Assembly: GCA_035248685.1 (NCBI GenBank) | Contig: DATFHF010000081.1 | Coordinates: 1-64,000, forward strand | DNA from: Jatrophihabitans_A sp035248685 | GTDB lineage: Bacteria > Actinomycetota > Actinomycetes > Mycobacteriales > Jatrophihabitantaceae | Reading direction: 5' to 3' | Length of the DNA: 64,000 bases | Shown: positions 1 to 9,085 of the stretch, piece by piece | How the letters are laid out: each line of letters opens with the position of its first letter | Position numbering within the stretch: the first letter of the stretch is position 1 | Translations under genes and position numbers: made by a program | The notes under the pieces: model-generated | The model's input: the letters and a program-made list of their open reading frames with translations, nothing else | Databases searched by the model: none | What the model was told of the DNA's origin: nothing

Positions 1-21
1 GGACGAGCCGGGCCGATCAGC

Positions 22-1989
22 TCATTCCGGTGGCTGCCACAGCTCCAGCTTCGGGATGCCTGGTGGGTCGAAGCCCATCACCTGGCCGTAGAAGGACAGC
101 TCCGACTCCCGGGCGTCGATCAGGGTTTCCGCGCGCCGGAGACCGTGCGACTCGCCGGCGTAGGGCCGGTAGGCGTGCGGGATGCCCTTGGCCACCAGCG
201 CATCCCGGAACAGCTCGGCCTGCCGCGGCGGCACCACCGGATCGTCCAGCCCCTGCAGCAGCAAGACCGGGCAGGACAACCCATCCACCTTGTTCAACGG
301 CGCGCGCTCCTCGTAGAGCTGGGCGGCCTCCGGTAGCGGCCCGATCAGCCCGTCTATATAACGGGATTCGAAGTCGTGGGTGTGCTTGATGAACTCGCTC
401 AGCTCGGCCACCCCGAACGCGGACATGCCGCAGGCGAACACGTCGGTGCCGGTCAGCGCGGCCAGTACCGTCCAGCCACCGGCGGACGATCCGGCAATAC
501 CGAGCCGGTTGCGGTCGGCCAGCCCGGCATCGGCCAGGCCGAGCACCGCGGCGACGGTGTCTTCGACGTCGACGACGCCCCACTGGCCCCGCAGCCGCTC
601 TCGGTAGGCCCGGCCGTAGCCGCTGGATCCGCCGTAGTTGACGTCCATCACGCCGATCCCGCGGCTGGTGAAGTAGGCAATGGCCGGTTCCACGGTCGGT
701 GAGACATGCGCGGTCGGACCGCCGTGCACATAGGCGATGTAGGGCGGCAGCTCACCGTCCGGGGCTTGAAAATCCTGGTTGCGGGGCGGGTACACCACGC
801 AGTGCACGTCCCGGCCACCCGGGCCGGCGAAGGTCCGCTGCTCGGCCAGCGGCAGGTATTCCGGGTCGGGCAGCGAGTCCACGCTGAGTCGGACCTCGCT
901 GATCTCACCGCTGGCCAGGTCGAGCATCCGGATGCCGGCGGCGCTGAGGCTGCCCGAGCAGCTGAGCAACGCCTTGCCATCGGCCACGTCACCGAGCAGC
1001 ACGGTGCTGAGATTGCCGAGTTCGACGTCGGTCAGTTCGCCGGTGGACGGATCGATAATGCCCAGCGTGGAACTGCCGAAGACCCGCACCGTCAGCAGCC
1101 GGCCGTCGTCGAGCACGGCATACCAGCGGGTGCCGAGCAACCACATCGGCGTGGCGTAGTCCGCCTCCTGCGGATGCAGCGGCTGGAGGACGGGCTGTTC
1201 GCTGTCGAGCTCGATCCGGTAGAGGTTCCACCAACCGGTGCGGTCACTGATCGCGCATAGGCTGTCGTTGTCGAGCCATTCCGGCTGCATCACCGATTCG
1301 GTGCTGGCACCGGCGATCGTCCGGGATGCACCGAATGCGCCGTCGGCACCGAGGTCGGCCACCCGAAGTTCGGTGCCGTCCCACGGCATCTGCGGGTGAT
1401 CCCAGGCGATCCAGGCCAGTCGGTCACCCTTCGGCGACAGCCGGGCGTGCGCCAGAAAGTGCGATCCACCGACCAGGGAACGAACCGCGGCCGGTTGCTC
1501 GGCGGCGCTGCCGTCCAGCGGCACCGCGCACAAATCCCGGGTGATCTTGCCGTCTGCATCGTGCGATTCGCGCACGCACCACACCTCGCTGCCGTCCCGG
1601 GACAGCTGCGGGTCGGCATAGCGCAACGAGGCCGGCTCGGTAGCGGCCGGGGTGAGCGGCACCGGATCCGAGCCGCCCGGATCGAGCCGGTACAGCCGCT
1701 GGTCGGTGAACTCGCTGAACACCAGCATGCCGTCCGAGCGGGCCACCCAGCTGTTGCCGCCGTACTCCTGCACCCGGCTGCGGGCGTTCCACGGCTGCGG
1801 CAGCACATCCACCGGTTCACCGTCCGGGCCGAGCCGGCGCACCGACTGCCGACCGCTCTCGGACGGCCGCAGCTCGGTCCACCACACCTCGCCGCCGACC
1901 AAGCGACCACCCACCACCGGATGGATGGAAGCCACCAACTCGGCCGTCGTGATGGGCGAGGTCCACGTGCCATACGGTGCTGTCTGCAT
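22..1989 (-). CDS. S9 family prolyl oligopeptidase-type peptidase
   Basis: A 655-residue serine peptidase of the S9 (acylaminoacyl-peptidase / dipeptidyl aminopeptidase) type. The first ~390 residues look like a beta-propeller (repeated W/D-rich strands such as LRVADLGADG). The C-terminal ~250 form the alpha/beta-hydrolase domain. Catalytic residues are readable: Ser502 in GSSAGG, Asp582/583 in GLDDPVVP and His615 in ESHGLRR. No signal peptide, so cytoplasmic peptide turnover is the likely role. The ATG start at 1989 gives a normal family length. Substrate cannot be told from sequence. Confidence 0.93.
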   Translation of the reverse strand: MQTAPYGTWTSPITTAELVASIHPVVGGRLVGGEVWWTELRPSESGRQSVRRLGPDGEPVDVLPQPWNARSRVQEYGGNSWVARSDGMLVFSEFTDQRLYRLDPGGSDPVPLTPAATEPASLRYADPQLSRDGSEVWCVRESHDADGKITRDLCAVPLDGSAAEQPAAVRSLVGGSHFLAHARLSPKGDRLAWIAWDHPQMPWDGTELRVADLGADGAFGASRTIAGASTESVMQPEWLDNDSLCAISDRTGWWNLYRIELDSEQPVLQPLHPQEADYATPMWLLGTRWYAVLDDGRLLTVRVFGSSTLGIIDPSTGELTDVELGNLSTVLLGDVADGKALLSCSGSLSAAGIRMLDLASGEISEVRLSVDSLPDPEYLPLAEQRTFAGPGGRDVHCVVYPPRNQDFQAPDGELPPYIAYVHGGPTAHVSPTVEPAIAYFTSRGIGVMDVNYGGSSGYGRAYRERLRGQWGVVDVEDTVAAVLGLADAGLADRNRLGIAGSSAGGWTVLAALTGTDVFACGMSAFGVAELSEFIKHTHDFESRYIDGLIGPLPEAAQLYEERAPLNKVDGLSCPVLLLQGLDDPVVPPRQAELFRDALVAKGIPHAYRPYAGESHGLRRAETLIDARESELSFYGQVMGFDPPGIPKLELWQPPE

Positions 1990-2037
1990 GCCCGCGATGA
2001 TGTCATCCCCGTCCGGTAGCAGCTACGTACGGATTAC

Positions 2038-2502
2038 CTACTGTCCACCGGCGAAGTCATGTTGCCGCCAGGCCTCGTAGGCGGCCACCGCTGCGGTGTT
2101 CGACAGGTTCATCGAGCGACGGCCGGCGAGCATCGGGATCCGGACCTGGTCGGTGAGCCGTGGGTCGGCCAGTACCGAGGGCGGCAGGCCGGTCGGTTCG
2201 GTACCGAACAACAGGACGTCGGTCGGCTGGTAGCGCACGTCGGTGTAGCGGGTTTTGGCCTGAGTGGTGAAGGCGAAAACCCGAGCCGGCAGCCACGCCT
2301 GCCAGGCGCTGGCCAGGTCGGCGTGCACGATGACCGAGGCCAGGTCGTGGTAATCCAGGCCGGCCCGGCGCAACTTGGCGTCGGAGAGCTCGAAGCCCAG
2401 CGGGCCGATCAGGTGTAGCTCGCAGCCGGTGCCGGCCGCCATCCGGATCGCGTTGCCGGTGTTCGGCGCAATCCTGGGTTCGAGGAACGCGATGCGGAAC
2501 AT
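2038..2502 (-). CDS. trmL: tRNA (cytidine(34)-2'-O)-methyltransferase
   Basis: A 154-residue SpoU/TrmD-knot (SPOUT) methyltransferase of TrmL size. TrmL 2'-O-methylates the wobble base of tRNA-Leu with SAM. The three SPOUT motifs are visible: an N-terminal NTGNAIRMAAG segment, the middle LLFGTEPTGLP and the C-terminal IPMLAGRRSMNLSNTAAV, which builds the trefoil knot. It lies on the same strand as, and 2 nt after, the VOC gene, and is followed by the S9 peptidase. The ATG start at 2502 leaves no excess N-terminus. Confidence 0.93.
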   Translation of the reverse strand: MFRIAFLEPRIAPNTGNAIRMAAGTGCELHLIGPLGFELSDAKLRRAGLDYHDLASVIVHADLASAWQAWLPARVFAFTTQAKTRYTDVRYQPTDVLLFGTEPTGLPPSVLADPRLTDQVRIPMLAGRRSMNLSNTAAVAAYEAWRQHDFAGGQ

Positions 2503-2504
2503 GC

Positions 2505-2888
2505 TCAGTCCGACAGCTCGGCGGCCCAGGACGGCCGGCGGATCAGGCAGAACGGATGACCGGCCGGGTCGGCATAAACCGAGTCGGTACCGTCGGGTCC
2601 GGTCAGCGGCCGGGCACCCAACCCGATCACCCAGTCCCGGGCCGCGGCCGGATCGTTGACCATCAGATCCAGGTGCAGCTGCTGCGGCCGGTTCGGGTCC
2701 GGCCAGTCCGGCGGCTGATGATCCGGCGCCAGTTGGAAGGCCAGCCCGGATGTGCTGGTGTCGTCGGCGACCACCACGAAGCTGTCGGTGCGGTAGGTGA
2801 TCGGTTTACCCAGCACAGCCGAGTAGAACTCGGCCAGCGCACCGGGGTCCGGGCAGTCCAGCACGAGGTGGTGCATCCGCGCGATCAT
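2505..2888 (-). CDS. VOC family protein (glyoxalase/bleomycin-resistance fold)
   Basis: A 127-residue vicinal-oxygen-chelate protein starting MIARMHHLVLDCPDPG. It has the typical first motif (H-x-V/L-x-D, then LAEFYSAVLG) and the second half-repeat LHLDLMVNDPAAARDWV. Ligand or reaction is unknown; many such actinobacterial proteins lack an assigned substrate. The ATG at 2888 is preferred over an upstream start at 2957, which would run into the divergent guaB3 start at 2956. Confidence 0.85.
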   Translation of the reverse strand: MIARMHHLVLDCPDPGALAEFYSAVLGKPITYRTDSFVVVADDTSTSGLAFQLAPDHQPPDWPDPNRPQQLHLDLMVNDPAAARDWVIGLGARPLTGPDGTDSVYADPAGHPFCLIRRPSWAAELSD

Positions 2889-2955
2889 CGGCCCATTCTG
2901 CCCCGGGCCAGTGCGCTCACCGGCCGCCCGGCCGCGGTAGGGCAGACTTTGCGGC

Positions 2956-4080
2956 ATGCCGGAGACAGTGGAGATCGGACTGGGTCGCGAGGCACGTCGG
3001 GGTTACCACCTGGACGAGGTGGCGCTGGTGCCCACCCGACGCACCCGCGCCTCGTCAGTTGTAAGCACCGGCTGGCAGGTCGACGCTCACGCCTTCGAAC
3101 TGCCGCTGGTGGCCGCCCCGTCCGATGCCGTGGTGTCGCCGAGCACCGCCGTGGAGATCGAGCGGTTGGGCGGCCTGGCCGTGCTCAACGGTGAGGGGCT
3201 GTGGGCGCGTTACGAGGATCCGAGCCAGGCGCTGGCCACCATCAGCGATCCGGCCGGGTGTACCACGGCGGTGTTGCAGGAGCTCTATGCCCAGCCGGTG
3301 TCCACCGACCTGCTGGCCCGCCGAACCCGCGAGCTTCAGGCCAGCGGGGTGCGGGTGGCGGTTCGGTTATCCCCGCAACACACGGTGGCGCTGTCCCCGG
3401 CGGTGCTGCCCGCAGTGGACCTGCTGGTCATCCAGGGCACCGTCATCTCGGCCGAGCATGTGGCCGACGGCGGCGGCGAGGCGCTGAACCTGAAAACCTT
3501 CATCGCCGATCTCGATATCCCGGTGCTGGTCGGCGGCGTCAGCAACTACCAGACCGCGCTGCATTTGATGCGCACCGGCGCGGCCGGGGTCATCGTCGGC
3601 TACGGGGCACATTCTGGATCGACGACGCACAGCGCGATGGGCATCGACGTGCCGATGGCCACCGCCATCGCCGACGCCGCGGCCGCCCGGCGCTCCTATC
3701 TGGACGAGACCGGCGGCCGGTACGTCCACCTGATCGCCTACGGCGACATCAGCTCCGGCGGGGACATCGCCAAGGCGCTGGTGTGCGGCGCGGACGCGGT
3801 GATGCTGGGAGAGCCGCTGGCGCTGGCCGCCGAGGCGCCCGGTGGTGGCCGGTACTGGGATCCGACCGCTTCGCACCCGCGGGTGCCCCGTTCGGTGCTG
3901 GTGGACCTGGACGTCGATCCCGGTGACCGACCGTCCCTGGCGGAGGTACTGCTCGGACCGACAGCCGACCCGACCGGCGAACGCAACCTGTTCGGTGCGT
4001 TGCGACGGGTGATGGCCAAGTGTGGCTACTCCTCGGTCAAGGAGTTCCAGAAGGCCGAATTGATCGTCACCGGCCGCTGA
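2956..4080 (+). CDS. guaB3: GuaB3 family IMP dehydrogenase-related protein
   Basis: A 374-residue TIM-barrel protein very similar along its length to the mycobacterial IMPDH paralogue GuaB3 (Rv3410c): start VEIGLGREARRGYHLDEV, phosphate-binding MRTGAAGVIVGYG, and end KCGYSSVKEFQKAELIV. It lacks the CBS pair of true IMPDH. Where IMPDH has its catalytic Cys (GSxCTT), this protein reads GSSTTHSAMG with no cysteine. The purine link is consistent with guaA 3.4 kb downstream, but whether it catalyses IMP/GMP interconversion or is regulatory cannot be read from the sequence. Start is ATG, just downstream of the divergent VOC gene. Confidence 0.9.
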   Translation: MPETVEIGLGREARRGYHLDEVALVPTRRTRASSVVSTGWQVDAHAFELPLVAAPSDAVVSPSTAVEIERLGGLAVLNGEGLWARYEDPSQALATISDPAGCTTAVLQELYAQPVSTDLLARRTRELQASGVRVAVRLSPQHTVALSPAVLPAVDLLVIQGTVISAEHVADGGGEALNLKTFIADLDIPVLVGGVSNYQTALHLMRTGAAGVIVGYGAHSGSTTHSAMGIDVPMATAIADAAAARRSYLDETGGRYVHLIAYGDISSGGDIAKALVCGADAVMLGEPLALAAEAPGGGRYWDPTASHPRVPRSVLVDLDVDPGDRPSLAEVLLGPTADPTGERNLFGALRRVMAKCGYSSVKEFQKAELIVTGR

Positions 4081-4097
4081 TCCGACGCCAACCCGAG

Positions 4098-4146
4098 GAA
4101 TGGGTGAGCATCGCAGCGAGGGACGAGCGAGGAGCGGAGCCCATTC
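4098..4146. repeat. inverted repeat downstream of guaB3
   Basis: GAATGGG (4098-4104) and CCCATTC (4140-4146) are perfect 7-bp inverted arms around a purine-rich GAGC/GAGG spacer. They lie in the 167-bp gap between guaB3 and the next gene. No T-tract follows, so a dispersed intergenic repeat is as likely as a terminator. Confidence 0.4.
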
Positions 4147-4247
4147 GGCGATGAGCGCTTGCGCGAAGAGCAGATGAGCAGCGCCGGTTCGGTGACGAGT
4201 TGGCCAACTAGGTTGAGCACTCGCGAACCGGCGCGCACACTGGCTTT

Positions 4248-4658
4248 GTGGTGCTCGCTGTGGTGCTCATAGTCATGCTCGCGCTGCCGTTGCTGGTCTC
4301 GTACGCGAGCCGGCTGGTTCGGCACGAGTGGGAGCAGATCGCTGAGCAACGCCGCACCGTTCGACCCAGTCTGGTGCCGATTGAGCGGGTCGGCGCTGAC
4401 CTGCGCCGGCTGCGCGCACAGCTCGAGGCGCGGGAGAACCGGCCCGGCGTCACCGGCAAGGGCATGAAGATGCGGGCGGTCCGCACCGCCTACCTTCAGG
4501 TGCTCACGCTGGCCTGTGACCAGTTGGACGTCCGCCCGCCCCAGCGACTCGGTCAGCTCGAGGTGCCGCTGGCCGAGATCTACCGGGTGGAGGTCGAACT
4601 GCGCGGCCGCGGCTTGGACGTCCGCCCGCCGCAGTTCCCGCAGCAGAGCGCTGCTTGA
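4248..4658 (+). CDS. small single-pass membrane protein, unknown function
   Basis: A 136-residue protein with an N-terminal hydrophobic segment (VVLAVVLIVMLALPLLVSYA) followed by a charged, helical, probably cytoplasmic domain rich in Arg and Glu. The C-terminus repeats the phrase LDVRPPQ twice (residues ~94 and ~125). GTG start. I do not recognise a named family. Codon use matches its neighbours and the start gives a clean membrane anchor, so I consider it a real gene. A topologically similar small protein sits near guaB3 in mycobacteria, but I cannot assert homology. Confidence 0.7.
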   Translation: MVLAVVLIVMLALPLLVSYASRLVRHEWEQIAEQRRTVRPSLVPIERVGADLRRLRAQLEARENRPGVTGKGMKMRAVRTAYLQVLTLACDQLDVRPPQRLGQLEVPLAEIYRVEVELRGRGLDVRPPQFPQQSAA

Positions 4659-4829
4659 CCCGTCCGGTCAGCGCGCTGTTATCGACGCCGAGTCGGATAA
4701 TCGAGGCAATTGCCTCGGCAGGCATGCAATCATCCGGATCGGCTACCGCATCGGCTATTAGTCAGGGGTTTCTGCCGGCAACTCGGCGGGGACGATTTTG
4801 CGGTACGGCAAGGTGATGGGAGCGAGTCG

Positions 4830-5414
4830 ATGATTCGGTACGGTGCGGCGGCACTTGCAATGGCGGGACTGGTACTAGCGGGCTGTGCGTCGTCCACCCA
4901 GGGCAACAGAACCGCGGCATCGGACCCAGCCGGGATCACCACCGGTCCGGGTATGGGTGGCACCGCCAGCGTGTCGCCGAGCACAGGTTCCGGTACGCCC
5001 AACCCGGTGGACCCCAGTCGGATTGCGGCGATCGCGGCCACCTGCCCGGCGAATCAGAACTACGCGCAAGCCAACGGGCCGACCGCGCGGACGGTGCCGG
5101 CCGATCTGCAAGCTAGCTGGGTGTTGCGGTGCACCATTTCGAACAAGGGCGGTTCTCGCATGCTGATCGCCGAGCGTTCCGAAGGTGACCTCGGCCCGCT
5201 GCTGCGCGCGCTGAAGACACCGTCCGCACAGCGGATAAAGGTGGTCTGCCCGATGCTGCGGGTGTTCATCCCGTACTTCGCGCTGGTGGAGCCGAACGGT
5301 CAAGTCTTCGTGCCCAAGGTGCCGCTGAACAACTGCGGCATGCCGCAGAACCCGGTCACGGTGGCGCTGAACTCACTACGGTTCACCGTGCTGTCGACCA
5401 AGCCGATCAGCTGA
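4830..5414 (+). CDS. putative lipoprotein, unknown function
   Basis: A 194-residue exported protein with a lipoprotein signal peptide ending in a lipobox (LVLAGC, Cys19). A Gly/Ser/Thr/Pro-rich linker follows, then a globular domain with four cysteines after the lipobox (CPANQNY, VLRCTISN, KVVCPML, NNCGMP). The start at 4830 is chosen because GGGAG lies just upstream and the signal peptide begins there. An upstream in-frame start would put 40 unlikely residues before the signal. Ends 3 nt before the convergent corA stop. Family not recognised. Confidence 0.75.
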   Translation: MIRYGAAALAMAGLVLAGCASSTQGNRTAASDPAGITTGPGMGGTASVSPSTGSGTPNPVDPSRIAAIAATCPANQNYAQANGPTARTVPADLQASWVLRCTISNKGGSRMLIAERSEGDLGPLLRALKTPSAQRIKVVCPMLRVFIPYFALVEPNGQVFVPKVPLNNCGMPQNPVTVALNSLRFTVLSTKPIS

Positions 5415-5417
5415 GGC

Positions 5418-6398
5418 TCAGAGCCAGCCCTTGCGCCGGAAGCCGGCCCAGAGCAGCACCAGCAGCCCCACGATGAGCGCGACGCTGGTGACGAATCCGG
5501 CGTGCCGGCCGAAGCCCGGGTAGGGCACGTTCTGGCCGTAGAAGCCGGTCACCGCGGTCGGGATCGCGATCAGCACGGTGTAGGACGTCAGCTTCTTCAT
5601 GATCGCGTTGAGCCGGGCGTCCTGGAGCGACAGGTTGGTTTCAAAGACCGAGCTGACCATGTCGCGCAGTGACTCGGTCCATTCGGCCGCCCGCAGCACG
5701 TGGTCGTAGAGGTCCTCGTAGTACGGCCGCAGCTGCGGGTCGATGTCCACGTCGCGGCGCATCAGCGCGTTGACCACCTCGCGCATCGGCAGCACCGCGC
5801 GGCGGGCCTGCACCAGCGACTTGCGCAGCGCAAAAGTGCGGCGCTGAAGGTGGTGAATCTGGCTGCCCTGGTCGAACAGGATGTCCTCCAGGTCCTCGAT
5901 CTCATCGTCGAGCGCCTGCACCACCTCGAAGTGGCCGTCCACCAGCACATCGAGCATGCCCCAGGCCAGTGCTTTGACCCCGCAGCTCAGCAGGTCGGAA
6001 TTCTCGTCCCAGCGCCGGACGATCCGTTCGATGTCGAACTCGTCGCGGTGCACCGTGACCATGGCGTGTTGGAGCACGAACGCCGACAGCTGGATGTCGG
6101 CGAGCTGGCCGGACTCGCGGTCCAGGTTCAGGGCGTAAGCGGTGAGGAAGGTGTGGCTGGCGTACCGGTTGACCTTGGGCCGCTCGTAGTGAGCCACCGC
6201 GTCCTCGATGGCAAGGTGGTCTAAGGACAGTTCCTCGGCCAGGGCGTCGAGTTGGCTGCTGGTCGGCGAGCACAGGTCGGCCCAGACCAGGCAGTCCGGC
6301 TGGCAGACGTAGTCGGAGATGTCCTCGAACGGGAAGTCTTCCTTCTCCAGCACGCCATTGCGCCAGAGCCGGGTGCGGACCACGGTTGCGTCGCTCAC
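5418..6398 (-). CDS. corA: CorA-family magnesium/cobalt transporter (GQN variant)
   Basis: A 326-residue CorA-type divalent cation channel. It has a long cytoplasmic alpha/beta domain with the stalk helix (LEDILFDQGSQIHHLQRR ... LSLQDARLNAIMKKLT) and two C-terminal membrane helices. The loop motif after TM1 reads Y-G-Q-N (GQN at 5529-5537) instead of the canonical GMN; otherwise the TGFYGxNVPYPG context is intact. The GTG start at 6398 gives a normal length; longer in-frame starts run into the divergent SDR gene. The protein ends with a basic tail (FRRKGWL). Confidence 0.9.
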   Translation of the reverse strand: MSDATVVRTRLWRNGVLEKEDFPFEDISDYVCQPDCLVWADLCSPTSSQLDALAEELSLDHLAIEDAVAHYERPKVNRYASHTFLTAYALNLDRESGQLADIQLSAFVLQHAMVTVHRDEFDIERIVRRWDENSDLLSCGVKALAWGMLDVLVDGHFEVVQALDDEIEDLEDILFDQGSQIHHLQRRTFALRKSLVQARRAVLPMREVVNALMRRDVDIDPQLRPYYEDLYDHVLRAAEWTESLRDMVSSVFETNLSLQDARLNAIMKKLTSYTVLIAIPTAVTGFYGQNVPYPGFGRHAGFVTSVALIVGLLVLLWAGFRRKGWL

Positions 6399-6498
6399 CC
6401 GCCCATAGTGCCCGTTCCGGCTCAGGCCGGTGGGACGCGCCACGATACCGCACGCAGGGCGAAGAGCGCCGGGCCGAGGATTCCGTACGGTGAGCACC

Positions 6499-7419
6499 AT
6501 GTCCTGGGATGTCATGCAGCTGCCGTCGCTCGCCGGGAAGTCGGCGCTGGTCACCGGTGCCAACTCCGGCATCGGGCTGCCGACCGCGCTCGAACTTGCC
6601 CGCTGCGGTGCGCACGTCCGGTTGGCCTGCCGCAAGCCCGAGCTGGCTGCACGGGCCGCCGACACCATTCGAGCCGAGGTGCCCGGCGCGCAGGTCAGCG
6701 TATTGCAGCTGGATCTGGCGTCGCTGGCCTCGGTCGCCGCGCTGGCCGACGCCTGGCAGGGGCCGCTTGATCTGCTGGTCAACAACGCCGGCGTGATGGC
6801 CCCGCCGGCTTGGCGCAGCACCGCGGACGGCTTCGAGCTTCAGTTCGGCACCAACCACCTGGGCCATTTCGCGCTCACCGGACGGCTGTTGCCGGCGTTG
6901 CTGGCCGCCCCCGCCGGCCGAGTGGTGACGGTGGCTTCGCTGGTGCACCGGGGCGGTTCGGCGGCCGTCCTTCAGGGCAGTCCGAAGCAGGGCTACCGGC
7001 CGCAGGCGGCCTATGCGAACTCCAAGCTGGCCAACCTGCTGTTCGGGCTGGAGCTTCAGCGGCGGGCGGCCGAGCACGGCACGGCGTTGAGCTCCACGGT
7101 GGCCCATCCGGGGCTGGCCTACACCAACCTGTTCCAAAGCAAGGACGGGATGGGCGCCAACCCGGTGCTCCGGCATGGCGGCCGGATCATGTGCCGGGTG
7201 CTGTTCCAGCCGGCGGCGGCCGGGGCGGTGCCGACCCTGTACGCGGCGACGGCGGCGGCGCCGGGTTCGTACAGCGGGCCGGCCGGGCCGGGGGAGCTGC
7301 GTGGCCGGCAGGCCGGGCCGGCTCGGATCCGGTCGGTGGGCGGGGACCGGCAGCTGGCCGGGCAGCTGTGGGAGCTCAGCGAGGAACTGACCGGAGTGCG
7401 CTATGCCTGGCCGGCTTAG
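6499..7419 (+). CDS. short-chain dehydrogenase/reductase
   Basis: A 306-residue SDR. The Rossmann motif TGANSGIG (residues 19-26), NNAG (95-98) and catalytic Ser147/Tyr172/Lys176 (YANSK) are all present. The length and the C-terminal ~100-residue extension resemble retinol-dehydrogenase / protochlorophyllide-reductase-like SDRs. Substrate unknown. The ATG at 6499 is preferred because an upstream in-frame start adds low-complexity Arg-rich sequence. Transcribed toward guaA with a 62-bp gap that holds short tandem duplications. Confidence 0.9.
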   Translation: MSWDVMQLPSLAGKSALVTGANSGIGLPTALELARCGAHVRLACRKPELAARAADTIRAEVPGAQVSVLQLDLASLASVAALADAWQGPLDLLVNNAGVMAPPAWRSTADGFELQFGTNHLGHFALTGRLLPALLAAPAGRVVTVASLVHRGGSAAVLQGSPKQGYRPQAAYANSKLANLLFGLELQRRAAEHGTALSSTVAHPGLAYTNLFQSKDGMGANPVLRHGGRIMCRVLFQPAAAGAVPTLYAATAAAPGSYSGPAGPGELRGRQAGPARIRSVGGDRQLAGQLWELSEELTGVRYAWPA

Positions 7420-7478
7420 CGGGTCTGGCTTAGCGGGTCTGGCTTCGCAGGTCTGAGTAGCGGGTCTGCGAGAATGGG
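7419..7478. repeat. short degenerate tandem repeats before guaA
   Basis: The GC-rich unit TAGCGGGTCTGGCT and variants occur about four times between the SDR stop and the guaA start (GCGGGTCTGGCTTAGCGGGTCTGGCTTCGCAGG split over two units). Looks like local slippage duplication; no function is evident. Confidence 0.5.
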
Positions 7479-7481
7479 CCG

Positions 7482-9041
7482 GTGCAGACCGACACCGTGC
7501 TCGTCGTCGACTACGGGGCGCAGTACGCGCAACTGATCGCTCGCCGGGTGCGCGAGGCGAATGTCTATTCCGAGATCGTGCCGTCGTCGATGCCGGTCGC
7601 CGAACTGCTGGCCCACCGGCCGAAGGCGATCATCCTGTCCGGCGGCCCGTCCTCGGTGTACGAGCCGGGTGCGCCGGTCACCGATCCGGCGCTGTTCACC
7701 GCCGGCGTGCCGGTGTTCGGGATTTGCTATGGCTTCCAGGCGATGGCTCAGGCGCTCGGCGGCGAGGTGGCCAACACCGGCGGTTCGGAGTTCGGCCGGA
7801 CGCTGCTGAACGTGCTGGAACCGGGCCGGCTGTTCGCCGACCAGCCGGCCGTCCGGCAGGTTTGGATGTCGCACGGCAACGAGGTGACCCGGGCGCCGGA
7901 CGGCTTCACGGTAACCGGCCGCAGCGCCGGCGCGCCGGTCGCGGCCTTCGAGGATCTGATCCGCGGGTTGGCTGGGGTGCAGTTCCATCCGGAGGTGTTG
8001 CACACCGAATACGGCCAACAAGTGCTGCGAAACTTCCTGTACGACATTGCCGGGCTGACGCCGAGCTGGACCGACGCCAACATCATCGATGATCAAATTG
8101 CCTTGATTCGTAAGCAGGTCGGCGATCGCCGGGTGATCTGCGGGCTGTCCGGTGGGGTCGACTCGGCGGTCGCGGCGGCGCTGGTGCAGCGGGCTGTCGG
8201 TGATCAACTGACCTGCGTGTTCGTCGACCACGGCCTGTTGCGAGCCGGCGAGGCCGAGCAGGTGGAGGAGGATTTCGTCGCCGCCACCGGGGTGTCGCTG
8301 AAGATCGTGGACGCGCGGCAGCAATTTCTGGACGCGTTGGCCGGGGTGAGTGACCCGGAGGAGAAGCGCAAGATCATCGGACGGGAGTTCATCCGCTCGT
8401 TCGAGCAGGCCGAGCGTGAGCTGCTGGCCGAGGCCGGGGACGGCCCGCCGTTCGAGTTTCTGGTGCAAGGGACGCTGTATCCGGACGTGGTCGAGTCCGG
8501 CGGCGGCACCGGCACGGCGAACATCAAGAGCCACCACAATGTCGGTGGTTTGCCGGAAGACCTCCAGTTCTCGCTGGTCGAACCGTTGCGGGCGCTGTTC
8601 AAGGACGAGGTGCGCCGGGTTGGCTTGGAGCTCGGGCTACCCGAGGGCATCGTATGGCGCCAGCCGTTCCCCGGTCCCGGGCTTGGCATCCGGATCGTCG
8701 GCGAGGTAACCGCGTCCCGGCTGGACGTGCTGCGCCGAGCCGATGCGATCGCCCGGGCCGAGTTGTCTTTAGCCGGGTTGGACCGCTCGATCTGGCAATG
8801 CCCCGTGGTGCTACTGGCCGACGTTCGGTCGGTGGGCGTGCAGGGGGACGGCCGGTCGTACGGGCACCCGATCGTGCTGCGCCCGGTGTCCTCGGAGGAC
8901 GCCATGACCGCCGATTGGACTCGGGTGCCGTACGAGGTGCTGGAGAAGATCTCGACCCGGATCACCAATGAGGTGCGAGAGGTCAACCGGGTGGTGCTGG
9001 ACGTGACGTCCAAACCGCCCGGCACCATCGAGTGGGAGTGA
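7482..9041 (+). CDS. guaA: GMP synthase (glutamine-hydrolysing)
   Basis: A 519-residue enzyme converting XMP to GMP with glutamine and ATP. The class I glutamine amidotransferase domain (residues 1 to ~195) has nucleophile Cys82 in FGICYGFQ and the HPE motif in VQFHPEVLH. The ATP-pyrophosphatase domain has the PP-loop GLSGGVDS (near 214). The C-terminal dimerisation domain ends with the family-typical KPPGTIEWE. GTG start. Its 3' end is followed at once by the low-GC island at ~9050-11110. Confidence 0.97.
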   Translation: MQTDTVLVVDYGAQYAQLIARRVREANVYSEIVPSSMPVAELLAHRPKAIILSGGPSSVYEPGAPVTDPALFTAGVPVFGICYGFQAMAQALGGEVANTGGSEFGRTLLNVLEPGRLFADQPAVRQVWMSHGNEVTRAPDGFTVTGRSAGAPVAAFEDLIRGLAGVQFHPEVLHTEYGQQVLRNFLYDIAGLTPSWTDANIIDDQIALIRKQVGDRRVICGLSGGVDSAVAAALVQRAVGDQLTCVFVDHGLLRAGEAEQVEEDFVAATGVSLKIVDARQQFLDALAGVSDPEEKRKIIGREFIRSFEQAERELLAEAGDGPPFEFLVQGTLYPDVVESGGGTGTANIKSHHNVGGLPEDLQFSLVEPLRALFKDEVRRVGLELGLPEGIVWRQPFPGPGLGIRIVGEVTASRLDVLRRADAIARAELSLAGLDRSIWQCPVVLLADVRSVGVQGDGRSYGHPIVLRPVSSEDAMTADWTRVPYEVLEKISTRITNEVREVNRVVLDVTSKPPGTIEWE

Positions 9042-9085
9042 GCGGGTCGCTAACCCTTGGATGCTGGCTCTAGAAGGACGGTGAG

